Positions 21,531 to 34,600 of a stretch of DNA of 64,000 bases are shown one piece after another. The stretch spans positions 55,779,002-55,843,001 of the forward strand of contig OY829542.1 in assembly GCA_963691705.1 (NCBI GenBank), in the 5' to 3' direction. Each line of letters opens with the position of its first letter. The first letter of the stretch is position 1. Source of the DNA: Viola odorata (taxonomy: Eukaryota; Streptophyta; Magnoliopsida; Malpighiales; Violaceae). Under the pieces are notes generated by a model that was not told the origin of the DNA, searched no databases, and was given only the letters and a program-made list of their open reading frames with translations. Position numbers and translations under genes: made by a program.

Positions 21531-21700
21531 GTGAGAAATTTGGGAAGAAAAATGGAGGAAAGAAGAAACAGAACAAAGGAAGAAGAGGGTTGTTTTAGTG
21601 GAGCCCACAGACAGAACAGGCCCACCAGCTGACAACAATCACAGGTTTCTTAAAACCTGTGATTTACTCCCTCGCGTCCATTAAAAATGGACGGAGGGAG

Positions 21701-22407
21701 TAATAAATAATAAATAATATTTTTTTAATATAAATTATTTAAATTTCATAATTTTTTTTCAGATTTCAAAAAATCTATACTTTTTTAATACAATAAATAA
21801 TATAATATTTTTTAAGAGTAACACACGATGTTATTTATCACTCAGAAAATCAAACATATATAGTTTTTTGGTATCCAAATGACACAAACACAACCTCTAT
21901 TTATAGATCTCAAAAAATAAAAATAATGGTATATTTTTTTAAAATTATTTTGAGTAATTATTATGAAAAAAAGCATTTAAAAAAGAAGAAAATGAAAAAA
22001 AAAGTGTAAAAAATTCTGATTTTTTTTAGTGTCCAAATAATACAAACCTAGTCTCAATTTATAAATCTCAAAAAATTAAAAATAATGGTATCTTTTTTAT
22101 AAAATTATTTTCAGTATTTATTATAAAAAAATCCATTTAAAAAATGAGGGGGGAATAAATAACAGCCCGGACCTGGCGCGCTGTAGGCTGTCATTTGGTC
22201 CGAGCTGTTAATTTTAATTTTTTTTTAAAAAAAAACTGACAATGGGGGTCCCACTGTCAGTTTAGTCTACCGGGATTATCTTCGTCAGCATTTGGTCCTT
22301 ATTTGCTCCTCTACTGCACAAGAAAGTCCCAAAAAAATCCATGGTTTGCTCCCCTGCTGCTGATGGTCTTATTATACCATGGTACATTTAGGTGTTGTAA
22401 TTAGGCA
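21701..22407. other. AT-rich spacer with a GC-rich island
   Basis: Mostly AT-rich DNA with two similar stretches (about 21840-21960 and 22010-22130, both containing CTCAAAAAATAAAAATAATGGTAT-like text), a direct duplication. A short GC-rich piece with CCCGGACCTGGCGCGCTGTAGG lies near 22166. No gene seen. Confidence 0.5.
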
Positions 22408-22580
22408 CTCCCTCATTTAATGTTTATTTACTATTTATGCACGCATCTCAATGAAACTGGATGACTCACTATTTGACCCTAAAAAAGTACGGAATTTTTT
22501 GGGGTCAAATAGTAAGTCATCCGGCTTCATTGAGATGCGTGCATGAATAATAAACGACGTTTATTTAACTCCGGAGGGAG
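22408..22580. mobile_element. Stowaway-like hairpin MITE
   Basis: 173 bp that fold on themselves: TTTATGCACGCATCTCAATGAA on the left is matched by the inverted copy TTCATTGAGATGCGTGCAT on the right, and the ends are CTCCCTC and GGAGGGAG. TA follows the right end; the left TA is degenerate. Confidence 0.75.
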
Positions 22581-22652
22581 TATATATAAACTTGTTTTGT
22601 CATATTGGGAAAATAATGTTTCCATTTCGGGAAAGGAAATGATTCATTATTT

Positions 22653-22904
22653 GGGATTTGTCTCCTCTAATTTTTTTATAACATAACCAGTCATGTTAGA
22701 AGAATCTGAACCATTTAATAAAATTGGACGGATGTGATTAAAAATTCAAATAATTAATAAATTAACCACATGTTGAATTTTATTAACTGGTCAACTCATT
22801 AATAACTTGAATTTTTAATCTCATCCGTCCAATTTTATTGAATGGTTCAGACTCGTCTAACATAACTGGTCATGTTTTAGGAAAAATTAGAGAAACCGAA
22901 TCCC
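22653..22904. mobile_element. Second hairpin MITE (type uncertain)
   Basis: About 252 bp with long inverted arms: TAACATAACCAGTCATGTTAG and ATTGGACGGATGTGATTAAAAA on the left recur inverted on the right. Ends read GGGATTTGTCTCC and GAGAAACCGAATCCC. I cannot define a clear target duplication. Confidence 0.65.
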
Positions 22905-23072
22905 AATATTTGAATATATCCAGATTCTCATTTTGTTGCATCTAATGTCATGATTCTAAATTTCTAATTAGCCAAGACCAAATTTCACAAATGCCACCAC
23001 CGATAATTGACAGCACATTGCAGAGGGTATGAAATTATGAGAAATGATTTTGAAAGGAGCAATAATAACAAT

Positions 23073-23737
23073 TCAACCAAAATCAGGACAATTAATTAAA
23101 CTTATGAGCATCAGTAATGTAACCACATACACAGTAGCCCAATCGACAATTTCTAAACTTATAGTAATTTTCTTCTTTGTTGAGGAAAACGGGATCAAAG
23201 TACAATGCATTAGCATCCATGTCCTGCTCGGCAATTTCTGATCTGCAGCTCTTGTCTTTTCATCATCAACACCTCCTAAAAACACCACCTTCGGCTTAGA
23301 TGCCTCAAAAATAGCAGGCCCAAATAATCTTGCAACCTGATAATTATTAGATCATGGTGCATTAGGGAAATTCTACTATTTATAATATGACTTATAATTT
23401 CGTTAAATAGATCTAATGACTAATTAATAATCTTACAATTATAAAATTTATACTATTGAATAAATCTAATGGTTAATTAGTAATTCGATATTTAATTTTA
23501 AATGTCGTTGTAGTTAAATTGAAGTACTTTGGAGGTAAGACTCGAGCTCGAGTCTCTAATGTACAACCAACGAGCTTGGGAAAACAAGAAAGGAAAAGAA
23601 CTTACAGGAGATTTGTGCATGTTTATCTTCCTGGGTTTTCTTCTTGGGGACAAGAAAGAGTTGTTGGTCTGTTCAAAAACAGAGGATCTTGGTTTTGGAG
23701 GAAGCAGAGGGAAAGCAGAGCAATTTAATGTTCCCAT
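23073..23737 (-). pseudogene. Partial second STAY-GREEN copy
   Basis: On the minus strand an ATG (23737-23735) opens a 44-codon exon (23606-23737) that matches exon 1 of STAY-GREEN in layout (MGTLN..., SVFEQTNN, SPRRKPRK, then SP at a GTAAGT donor). After an acceptor at 23337, a second frame (from 23336) reads VARLFGPAIFEASKPKVVFLGG, clearly exon 2, then drifts: extra residues before KLPSRTW, and the THSDITSK core is lost. The frame stays open to 23073 without family likeness. Nothing like exons 3 and 4 follows. The upstream DNA also resembles the STAY-GREEN promoter, which points to a segmental duplication, then decay. Confidence 0.85.
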
Positions 23738-24476
23738 CTCTCTGTTTAATTTGAAGCTCAAACTTTTTTGGTGGGGAGTAGGAGATGAAAAACAATCAGC
23801 TTATTATTAAATAGAGGCTATTTTTGGGCTTCTTGCTTTTGCTTAGAGGCTTTATTGCTTTTGCTTGAATTGCATAGCTTGCTTTTAGTTTTGGAGTCAA
23901 GTGTTGGCAAAGAAGAGAGGTGTGATAATTGAAGAAAGTGAAAGTTGTCCACAATGGTAGCTTTCTCTAGACTCCCTTAAAAAGGAAAGAAATTGCCTAA
24001 ACTCCCTCTTCCTCAAGATATGTAAGAACGTTCCACACTTTTGCGGTTAAATAGAAGGGCTACACCGTTTATCTTTAAGATTTGTAGGTTAAAGCATAAT
24101 CAATCTATTTTTTTCCACACACAAAAAAGGTTTTAAAACGAAGAGACTAAACTCTCTCTTCTAAATAAAAGAGATGCCGCTGTTAGAAGCTGATTGTGTC
24201 ATTAAAACCACATTTTGGCTAAGAGATCCCATTTATGATCGATAAACTCAAGCCTTTGATGATGACATTTTGAAGTTGAACATGACAGTTAAAATATGAT
24301 GGGATCTATAAACCCTTTTATTATGATCATGGTATTGAGTTCAGAGGAGCAAAGAAACATCAAATGGCACACCTGACTATACAAGGTTGCAACTGAGCAA
24401 ATAGAAGAGCAGATTTTCAGGTTCTGGCCTAATCGCATTGGATAGAACCCGACCACATTATTCCCATTAGATGAGA
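23738..24476. other. Former promoter side of the STAY-GREEN copy, then spacer
   Basis: 23800-23880 repeats the GCTTTTGCTT-rich phrase seen upstream of the intact STAY-GREEN gene. The rest is spacer without a gene I can support. Confidence 0.5.
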
Positions 24477-25209
<733 letters not shown>

Positions 25210-26422
25210 TTACAAAAATACTAAAAAATAATCAGAGCTGGAACTATGAAATTCATCCACTGGTTACAAAAACGCCATGATGCATCAATAAACTTCGGAA
25301 TGGATTTCAACACAACTTCATTTACAGATCCAAGACAAAATCCCAATATGTTTTCCTCAAGTTATAGCCTATCAAACAAACTACCCAGCCAACATAATAC
25401 CCAACTGGACGATTTTAAAAATAAAAATAAAAATAAAAAGCAAAACCCAAAACCTGAGAGCGATTCGACGAGTCGCGAATCCCGGATTCCGGCTCCATCG
25501 CTATTCTTGAAGATGATAGAGGACAATCGCAGCGAGCAGATTCTAGAAGATGAGAACACAAGAGACAGCCAAGGAGTGATGAAGATTGAGGATGGTGCGA
25601 AGGAGGAGGAGGACGGCGACGCCCGAGAGAGGGAGGAGAAGCGAGATGGATACCCATTTTCATCGCTAGCCATCCATGTTCACTACATCATCAGTACAGC
25701 ACATGGCAATCTTGATTAATCGCGTGAACAACACCTAGCATTGTCCAATTGAATTTATTCATGGAAATAACTAGATCATACAAAATTTAGTTCAACCAAT
25801 TTATTATACAGAAGAGAAAGTGGTCTGTTTTTGCCTAAACACATGGGTTTGGATCACGATTCCATTACCTCCACCAAAAGATGGAAAGGTTTCATTTACC
25901 TAAAACTAAAAGAAGTGTAAGAAAAAAACGAGAAGTGACATTGTTAAATTCAGATTTGTTCGAAAACTAAAGGAAATGAGTTATTTAATTTGACAGCTAG
26001 AAAAATCGAGAGTAAATAAAAAAATAAATATAAACTCGTATTGTTCCGTGGATAAAATTGTGGCGCAAATGATTGATTGTGAATAGCTTTTGTGGCTCGA
26101 TTGATACTAGAGCAATTGTGAAAATTTATTTCTATCGCGATAGAAGGATTATTTTCAGATCATTACCGATAATATGAGATTAAATATATACTACATTGGT
26201 TTAAACTTAAAACTGCAAATTAAACATTGCAATACAGTCATAGCTTAGTGTCATGCATATTTAAGTATTATTTAGCTTTATATATATATATACCAACCAC
26301 TAATATTGGAAGAAAATGAAGAAAAATGAGAGGGAATTACACAAAATAAAAGTCCGGCACTGTAATTAAAATGTTGTTACTGTTACTTGACTCCAAATCG
26401 GAAGCAAAGATAATTATTATTA
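25210..26422. other. Spacer with an unclassified GC-richer block
   Basis: 25480-25673 is GC-richer than its surroundings. On the minus strand it opens at an ATG (25673, MASDENGYPSR) with many Ser codons; I do not recognise it. It may be the first exon of a lost gene or of the dioxygenase copy next to it. The opposite plus-strand frame is acidic and also unrecognised. A 13-bp phrase CCACTGGTTACAA occurs at 25203 and 25258. From 25740 to 26336 I see nothing. Confidence 0.35.
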
Positions 26423-29357
26423 TTATGGTTTTTGGGCAGCTCGTCTCTTGGTGGGTAGACCTATGAACAACTCTGTCTCCACCACTTCTATGGTTTGCTT
26501 CTGATCTAGCACCTGCTCCTTTAATACTGAAAGGTCGATTGGTTGCAGTCCGCACTATACAAAAATTATATTATTACACTAAAAATAATACTATACGTAA
26601 GAAAAATTGTATGTAATTCAGTAATATATATAATTATATACCTTCTGCCTCAACTTTGTATTTTCATCCAGTAGGATTCTCTCCTGATTCATGCATGTGA
26701 AACCAAAATATAAAAGTAATTAACTACGTGCTTTAAGGGTAAGTAAAGGTTCCGCTGATAGCAGACACCAGTTACATCATGGGAATCAATTAATAGATGT
26801 TTAGAAATTACCTCTTCTTTTAGCTTCTCTATCTGCTCTATATATAACTGGTCCTGCATTAAATAAAAGTGGGGGAAAAATCCATAAGTCTCAGAACAGG
26901 AACATTTATCAAAATTAAATCTGTAAAATTAGTGTGGTACCTTTCTTGTCCTAATCCTAGTCAAGCTCCGCTGCAACTGATTCTCTAGCTGGTTTAACTC
27001 ATCTATCGAACACGGGTCCAAGCCATCCCCATGGAGCTTTCTGCACAAAATATCGAATCTTAGTTCAAGAGAACCTAATAAGTAAATAGTGGTGTGCGTA
27101 TATATGCTGTTATAGAATCGGATTGGACCAGAGTTCCACTAGTGAAATAGGAACAGGTCAGGATACGGATCCGATAAATCATGGTTTTATAGTCTTTAAG
27201 AATCCAGTAAAAGTGAGAAAGCAGTTGAAACCGGTATAAAATCAGTAAAAATCGGATAAAAAATATTGTGAAAAACCTGGAATCATACATTTAACTCAAA
27301 TTTTATATATTAGTTTTCATAAAATTAATATGTAAGCTCAAGAATTCATATTTTATTCCTAAAAAAATTAATTACATCTAATGACTTAAAAAGTATGTTA
27401 TTATAGTAATCAGATAAATAGATTTGAACCGTTTAGAGACTTCAAGCTGCTCGATCTTCTTTGCCATATTGAAAGTATCTTCCTTCACATGCTGCATGCA
27501 TGCAAAATCACGTGCTTAGGCGTTAAATTAGAAAAGAACAATTAATGGTGTGATCGAAGAGGCTAATTATGATTAATATATACCTGCATATCTTCTTGAC
27601 ATGTTTTGCTATTGATTGCTTGATCCTTTGCTTTCTTCTGGTACCGTTCGATTGTTCTATTCACACTGAGGCATCTCCAAACAATAAATAAATTAAGACA
27701 CAAACAAATTCGTTAAAGTGAGTTTCGAATATATACATAGGACTCCCGGTAGCTAGCTAGGTCGAATTGATCGAGAAGTGTTCTCCTGTCTCTTTTTAAC
27801 AATTTGCGAGACTAATTTCTTGTTCGAAATAGTAATAAACTCTTTCAAGAAGTTTTATTCACTGTCTCAAATTGTAGTTTAACAACACAAATCACAATTT
27901 ACAAACCATGCAAATGTACATACCTTTCTTAACATGTCTTATTTTCGTCAACCGTGAGTACTCCTTTTATAATAAAACAATGTCCTCATCTAATTACTAC
28001 ACTTTGCAGTAATTTTTGCTAGCCTAACTTGATCCCCTACAATTAATTAATTTGCATGTTTGAAAACTAATTGATCTCTTCACAGCACTCTCTGACATTT
28101 CTATATATGTAAAATGTGTAAATGTGCAAGCTTTTCCCCCCTATATATGAGTACACGTGTAAATGCAATTCATTATTAATGCATAAACAAATTAAATTAT
28201 GGAAAAAAGTAAGTTATTTTTATCAAATATTATAAGCAATTTATATGATCACGCAAGTCTTTTTTAAGGTCTTAACCACATGTTCCGTTGAACTTACTCA
28301 GTGAAGAATAATCATGTTTTAATTCACCTAGTTGACTAGTCATTAAGGAATAAAGTGTCTTAATTAGATAATTAACTACAGCAAACAAGCATATGATGCG
28401 AGTCTTAATTATAATTTGAGTTAATTAATTTGGTCAAACTAGCCATTTAAACTTGCATGGGTAGTGTAAGAATGTGGTCACGAATCACAAACAACACTAC
28501 TTAGCAGTTAACAGCAACATCAAGAACAAGAAAAACTCTCCCCAATACAAATTATATATAGTACATAAGGTTACCTAGGAGGAAGCAGTGCGTTCCTTTT
28601 CATGATCAGAAGCATTGTCTAAATTTTCTATGTAGAGTTTTTATAAACGGGTACTAGATTCAAATCTAGTTCAATTTTCTACTGGTATTTTTATCACCAG
28701 TTAGATAACCAATGAGCTACATGCCTATTGATAGTCACGTAGATTCCAACTGCTTAATTCACTTCAACTTCTTTAATTAATTAATCAATTACAGTATTAT
28801 AGCTCAAAAGAGAGAACTTCTTCTAAATATTCAATTACTTCTCTTTAAAAAATTACTGTTGTCAGCACTTGTACTTAACAAGTTTGGTGTCAATCCACAG
28901 CTGAGGTTCAAAGTTTGAATGGACTATGCATTTACATGAAACCATGAGTAACTAACTTCAACTAAAAGTCTCCTATACCACACCATTTTGCTTCTTTTTG
29001 AAAGAAGAAAGGAAGATATTTGGTCACCGGGTGATGTCAGGTGAATAATCATAGTCGTCTTTAGACCTAGATTATCTGGTAATAGATCATGATCATTAGA
29101 ATGTAGGTTACTAGAATTTGACTGAAATTAAGTTATACTAGAATCGTTAGCAAAACTAACAGAAAACATGAACCGAATTGTAACAATGGTGATCATCACC
29201 AACTGGTGGCCAAATTGTATCCAGAAACAAAATCTCTTAAAAACGAAATTTTAAAAATTAAGACTACAAATGATACCCAACACTCTTAAGTTACCTTTAT
29301 ACTAAAACAAAATTAAAAATGGTAAGAGTCTATTTGTTTCTCGGAATATGAAAAAAA

Positions 29358-29405
<48 letters not shown>

Positions 29406-30514
29406 AAAAATATATATTCATAATTTTTTATTGAACATTTCTTAAATTTTACTAGCATCAATCAAACAAAAGAATGTAATTCTCCGCGAAATAACTTTTC
29501 GAAGAAAATTATATTTTAGAGAGAGTTATATTTCGAGAACGAAACGTTATCTAAAATTAAAGCAATTAGTTGGTTAAGGTAAAAGTAGATGTATTTGCTG
29601 CATGATGCAGAGAATTGATAGTGTGTCAGGAAATCAACAACAAGTCTAAATGTTGAAGTGTACGGAAGATAAAAATCTGAAAGATGATAAGTCTACTGAA
29701 AAACTAAAAAAATCGCAACTAAATTAGTGCGAACACAATTAGTTTTGAGTAGTCAAGGGGTAATCACCGTAAAAGATTAGTCAGTATGAGCTTAATTAGA
29801 TGACATATAGATACTTGTGGTTAAGAGCTGAAAAGTTAATAGTTATAGGAGAAACTACAGCAAAGAATCACAAAGGTTAGATTTGATTCCAAGGGCCATT
29901 ATTGTGACATATATAAAGACTTGAGAGGTTGTCCTTTAGGCCTGTCTCTTTCTTGGTAGGTAGATAGCTGGCGAGCAAATTGCAAAACATTAACTATGCA
30001 ATTAAGTAGCTAGACCACTTGCTGGAAGATTTTCATCAGATTTTTTGTTTCTTTTTCAAACTACATTTTGTAAGGGTCTAAAGCTTAATCTATTGTTTCA
30101 AATCTTGCCATGAGCAAGAAATGACATATTCTTGTGATTGGGTCATCAGTTCAACGCTTAATTTTTTTTGTCATTCGGAAGTGATATGGAGGTGAATCTT
30201 AGTGGATGGTGTGAGTAAGACGACTCTTGTCTTCCGAGAGGGCCTGGCTACTTGTAGTTCAACGCTTAATTAATGATGTACTAGATGAGTTGAAATCAGA
30301 TTACATTATATATATTAAGTAATAGTGTGTACCTTGAACTGGAGAACTCATAGAGCTTTCCTCTGCTGGAGAAGACGATAAGTGCAACTTCTGCATCACA
30401 AAGAACTGATAACTCAAATGCTTTTTTAAGAAGTCCATTTCTCCTCTTTGAAAATGTTACTTGTCTGCTTGTTGCATTCTCTATCCTCTTCATCTCTGTC
30501 TTTCCCCTCACCAT
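26423..30514 (-). CDS. AGL19: MADS-box transcription factor of the SOC1/AGL14/AGL19 (TM3) clade
   Basis: Seven coding exons on the minus strand: 30333-30514, 27584-27665, 27430-27491, 26941-27040, 26812-26853, 26642-26683, 26423-26554; phases agree and give 213 aa, the usual SOC1-clade length. Seen: MADS domain (1-60, [21 protein letters not shown] start), I region, K domain (about 88-160, [35 protein letters not shown]), and the clade's C-terminal motif [12 protein letters not shown] (193-204). The MIKC-type protein binds CArG boxes as a dimer and typically acts in flowering time or root development. LENQL and RSLxRIR favour AGL14/AGL19 over SOC1 itself, as does the neighbourhood. A 5'-leader intron is likely (30516-30681, donor GTTAGT). 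Exon 3 uses a weak donor (GTTCAA). Intron 1 is 2.7 kb. Confidence 0.94.
27041..27429 (-). other. Intron 3 of the MADS gene with a probable repeat remnant
   Basis: The 389-nt intron holds text with GGATCCGATAAATC and repeated AATCGG/ATCCG words and similar phrases (AATCAGTAAAAATCGGATAAAAA). This resembles the inner part of small hAT-like elements, but no ends were found. Confidence 0.3.
28649..28727 (-). mobile_element. Possible tRNA-derived SINE in the MADS first intron
   Basis: On the minus strand GGCATGTAGCTCATTGGTTA resembles a tRNA-type A box and GATTTGAATCTAG a B box, about 50 bp apart. It shares the GGTTATYTARYTGGTGATAAAARTAC pattern with 9591-9682. It does not fold into a proper tRNA. 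Confidence 0.4.
29359..29402. repeat. (TA)n microsatellite
   Basis: About 21 TA units in intron 1 of the MADS gene. Confidence 0.95.
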
Positions 30515-30681
30515 TCTATAATCAATTTATGCAGAAAAAGATTGAAAATTGGAAAAAGACCCAGATGTGAAAGATTGCAGAAAAAAACAAAGGTCAAAGA
30601 TCAACATAAAAGTTTCTTAAAATAGAAAGCATAAGATAAATAAGTAATGAGCAAATCTGGAAACCTTTGACAATTACTAAC

Positions 30682-31350
30682 CTTGAAGTACTACTGCAAA
30701 GAACTGATGAGGAAAATAATGAAGGAAAGATTTTGGTGAAGATTAAATCTTTGAGGAGACCCAGATGAGAGATTGAGTTTGCAAGATCAGGAAAAAACCC
30801 TAGATTGTAATATTATAGAAGTAGCTAGAAAATGGAGAGGGAATGTATTTCTGACTTAACAATTGCCCTTAGTTGCTAGGCCACAACCCTAGATAGGAAT
30901 ATATATAAAGAAATCAATTTTGAAAAAAAGACAGACATGTATGTATGCATAAAGGAAAAAAGAAAGCAACCTATCAAGAACCTGATTTCTTTCTTCTTTT
31001 GGAAATTTGAGGGGAAAAAAAAAAGACACCTCCCAATAAAAGAAAAACAAGGAATATTAATTAATACAAGTGAATAAATGGAACCAATGGCCAATAACAT
31101 GTGATTACCATTACTACACTCTACCCAACGGGAAAACCCAACAAAATAAAAAGTAAAAGTAAATCTGGATGCACAAAAAAGTTTCGATGCCATGCTGTCA
31201 TGTATTGACACCTGTCCAGAATGACTGGCGACTCTCATCTGCGGTATCCGGTGGAGAGGCAGGAAAAAAGAATCGTGTGAAGAGGAAAGACAGCAAACAT
31301 CCCTGTCGGTTGCCAGTTACTCTCAGGACAGTTTCTTCTTTTAAGTTTTA
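30682..31350 (-). promoter_or_regulatory. 5' leader and promoter side of the MADS gene
   Basis: From about 30682 a likely non-coding first exon joins to the ATG exon. Further right is AT-rich upstream DNA with a TATATATA stretch near 30900. No other gene is visible; the 120-aa minus-strand frame has no family features. Confidence 0.4.
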
Positions 31351-31633
31351 ACACCGTCTACAGTTCGTTGCATGCAAACTTTGGGCACTCGTAGGTCACT
31401 TTAAAGTTTGAAATTACATTTGTCTAAAATTTTATAATTAGTTTTTACTGAAATTAATCCTCATATTTATATAATTAGTTAAAATTAGTCTAAATTTTTA
31501 TTAATTTTAATTTTTAATTTTTTTTTAAAAATGTTATTTTTTATTAAAATCTTACGTGGAATTAATAACAAAAATAAATAAATAAAAAAATTTATTATCT
31601 TGATCATGTTATAATGTCACGTATGTAGGATGT

Positions 31634-31920
31634 TAGTAAAGAAACATATTTTTTAGAATTTTCTTGAAAATAAAAATTAATTTAGTTAAATCAATTTAAC
31701 TGATTTCTGCCAATTATACAAATTTATGAGATCAATTTCGACCAAAGATAAATTTGAGGATTAATTTTAAAATTTTAGACAAACGTAGTAAAGAAACATA
31801 CTTTTTGAATTTTTTTAAAATAAAATTAATAAAATTAAATCAATTAGACTGATTTCAACAAATTATATAAACATGAATATTAATTTCGGCCAAAAATAAA
31901 TTTGAGAACTAATTCTAAGT
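31634..31920. repeat. Two-copy tandem duplication (about 150 bp unit)
   Basis: Copy 1 (from about 31634) and copy 2 (from about 31788) share TAGTAAAGAAACATAYTTTTT, then AAATCAATTWRACTGATTTC, then AATTTCGRCCAAARATAAATTTGAGRA, in the same order. Neither is coding. Confidence 0.75.
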
Positions 31921-34600
31921 TTAAACAAACATACATTCTAAAATAAGCATTTAACATAAAAAAAATTAACAGTTAAAATAAAAGTTTGGGTAAAGTGACA
32001 GTTCTCCGTCCGTACAAAGGTTGGTGACATGTCAGTGCTTATAGTACAATGACAAGCAATTTTAATCCAATCACAGACTGCCGCCAGGCCCACCGTATGA
32101 ACCTTGTCTTTCGCGTGATTAATTTCTTTTTTCATTCGGGGTCGGAACGAAACTAATATCGTTTGAGATTATTATTATAGTTATATAACTCACGTTTAAT
32201 TTCACCCACCAAATTAGTTATTCAATTTTTAAATTTAAATTCGAGATTTGAATTAAGGGCGGAATTTTTTTTGATCGCTGATTAGGGACCACAGTATGGG
32301 CATCATGGCTTTACTGATCATCATGTGGTGCATGCCATTTCTTCTCTGCTCCAGAGAAAGCAGATTCAAAGCAAATGGAAATTGTGAGTGGTAATTAATC
32401 AAATATTATTTGCTTAACAAGAAAAAGATAAATCACTCATTACAACAAAACTTTCTGTTGGAAATATCCTCAAGGTTTTAGCTTAGCTTTGGTAGGTTCA
32501 TGCCCTCATCTTTAATAAAGTTGTTTAATTATTCCCGCTCTGTACTTTTTAGTGGTTAATTAATTGATTTATTATAGTGATTATTATTCTCTTAATAATT
32601 ACTCTAACTCACCATAATTGATTAAATCTCAATTTGTGAAGTGAGTGGATGTTGCTATTCTATTTTTTCTAACTATATTTGGAGATGACAAGATGTGTTA
32701 ATGATCACCACCAATTGCTTTAAAAGGCATATTATTAGCTCATAGCTAAAATCAGGCTCTATATATATTCTTTAATAAAAATTGATTCATAGGATTGGTA
32801 TTTTATGGCTGTTGAATCCATTAAAAATAAATACAATTTATCAGTACCTATAAAAAATTGTAAATAGTAGTAAGAGGTTCGATTCACAGAAAATGAGTAG
32901 ACTTAAAACAAGATAAAAAATCAGATTCATAAGTATTTGATCACTGATGCGTAAATATTCTTTTCTAGTCTATAAAATTGCTATAAAATCAAGGTACACT
33001 GATGACTCTTGCTTCCCTCCTATATCAAAACCATCTCAGGTACACTTAGAGATGATTCGTAATCAACTAGCACCTTGCTGGTTAAAGAGTTTACTAAAAT
33101 TGATTGATTATCGATTAGGGGAAGACAATTCTAAGCCTTGGCACCTCGGTTGTCAATTGGGGCTTAAACCTAAATACTATTCTCTACCAGCTTACTCAGG
33201 GCTAGTTTGCGGTAGATCCTTTAGCGCTAGTTTGTCTATTTCGATCATCTTGGTCCGTAAATAGCCTAAAAAGGGTTGTCGTAACCAAGAAGAATGACAG
33301 TTTTATATTAAAATCTAAGTTGGTTATACATAAACCTAATGTGAAAAGTGTTCAAGTATTTTAGAGAACAAATATATGCAAACATAGAAATTAAGAAGAG
33401 CAATTTAGATCTCACAAATAACTTAGAATCATAACTTTAATTGCATTTACTAGGAATAAAAAAGCTTAGTTAGAGAAAGACAAGAAAAATGAAGAAAATA
33501 ATAAAACTGTTTAAATATAAAATTCCTGTGTCTTCAAGGTTGAAGACGACAGGGGAAACGAGTTCAAAACCAGAGAAAAGAAAAGAATAAAATATATAGT
33601 TTCCTCCTTCAATAATATCTCTAAAAATAAATAAATAAAACCTAATTAAACTCTAATTGTATTTAATTACTCTTCCTCTCCGATTAGAAGTCTACAAAGC
33701 TGAGATAAAGAAGGAAGGATCCACTCTAACTCTTCTACGGATAAGACCAGTAATCATAATCGCATTAGACATCCTCTACAAGTATCGCTCAGAAAGACGA
33801 ATTTTTTTGCCAACCTAGACGACTCCTCTTGGCCAAGAGGGTGGTCAAGAAAGGTGTTTGCTCCATTCTACCCAGAAATGACTCTTTTCTGCCCTTTTTT
33901 CTATCTTTGCTCTTCATGACTGCTTTTTGTAAAAAACATGAAAATCATACTAAATTCAGCAGAATCACCATTCAAGATGCATGAAAACAGGTGGTAAAAC
34001 TACCAAAAATTAAGCTCAATCAGTGTTCAAGGTCGGATAATCGTCTCCAATAACTATTTTATCTCGGATATCCAATTTAAATGGATCGATTCAGATGATT
34101 AATTTTTAAAGTCGGTTAAATCAGATATTATTTGATCGATTATCAGTTTGAATCAGCTTGGTTCGGTTCGGTTCGATTCGGTCGGATATCTTGGTTATTT
34201 TAAAATCAAATTTCGGTTTGGTTATTGGATTTTTTAAAAAGAAAGAAAGAAAAACTCAATTTTGTGTAACTTTAGCAACACTAGTATTTTCATTTGTCAA
34301 TTTGTCAAACTAAATAAGACTGTATTTCGTTTTACTAGACTTCAATATGAATCCAATTAAGCTTTTCTTTTATTAAATATGATTATATGGCTAACCGAGT
34401 CTTACTAAAACAAGTCAAAAGTTTATAAAATTAGTTTAATTATATAAATTTATATTTAAAAGTATGAATGATGTGTGAAACTTTTGAGTGATGTTGTAAC
34501 TTATAATAAGAATAAGAGATCTTTCTCGAACAATCCTTTTGCCCTTTATTCTTCGAGAATTTGTGACTCGCCTTCGAAACGGGTCAAAAATAATAATATT
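31921..34600. other. Intergenic repeats, mostly unclassified
   Basis: AT-rich DNA with a repeat-like block (about 32820-33960). Its plus-strand 105-aa frame (32947-33264) has no recognisable domain. At 34150-34220 GGTTCGGTTCGGTTCGATTCGG resembles the inner repeats of small hAT-like elements; no ends found. Confidence 0.35.

Larger units (their letters stand above)
20670..21700. mobile_element. Stowaway-like (Tc1/mariner) non-autonomous element with captured gene fragment
   Basis: 1,031 bp flanked by TA on both sides. The left end (20670-20704) reads CTCCCTCCGTCCATTTTTAA and onward, and the right end (21667-21700) is its inverted copy with one base missing; each end is itself a hairpin. CTCCCTCCGTCC termini with a TA target are the mark of plant Stowaway elements. 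Inside are a short repeated 'AATTAAATCCAAGCATCC' stretch, a GC-rich peroxidase-like fragment (20966-21059), a six-copy 81-bp tandem repeat, and a purine-rich stretch. No transposase frame is present. Confidence 0.85.

Noticed and set aside
25246..25719. 157-aa acidic plus-strand frame
   Set aside because: Starts inside spacer, has A-rich low complexity, and no family; noted only as an unclassified GC-rich block.
26337..26555. 72-aa frame over the last MADS exon
   Set aside because: Another frame of the same exon gives the clade's C-terminal motif and fits the splice phase; this one does not.
28649..28727. A tRNA gene
   Set aside because: Boxes are tRNA-like but no acceptor stem or anticodon arm forms.
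32947..33264. 105-aa plus-strand frame as a host gene
   Set aside because: No domain, no introns or neighbours that support it, and it lies in repeat-like DNA.
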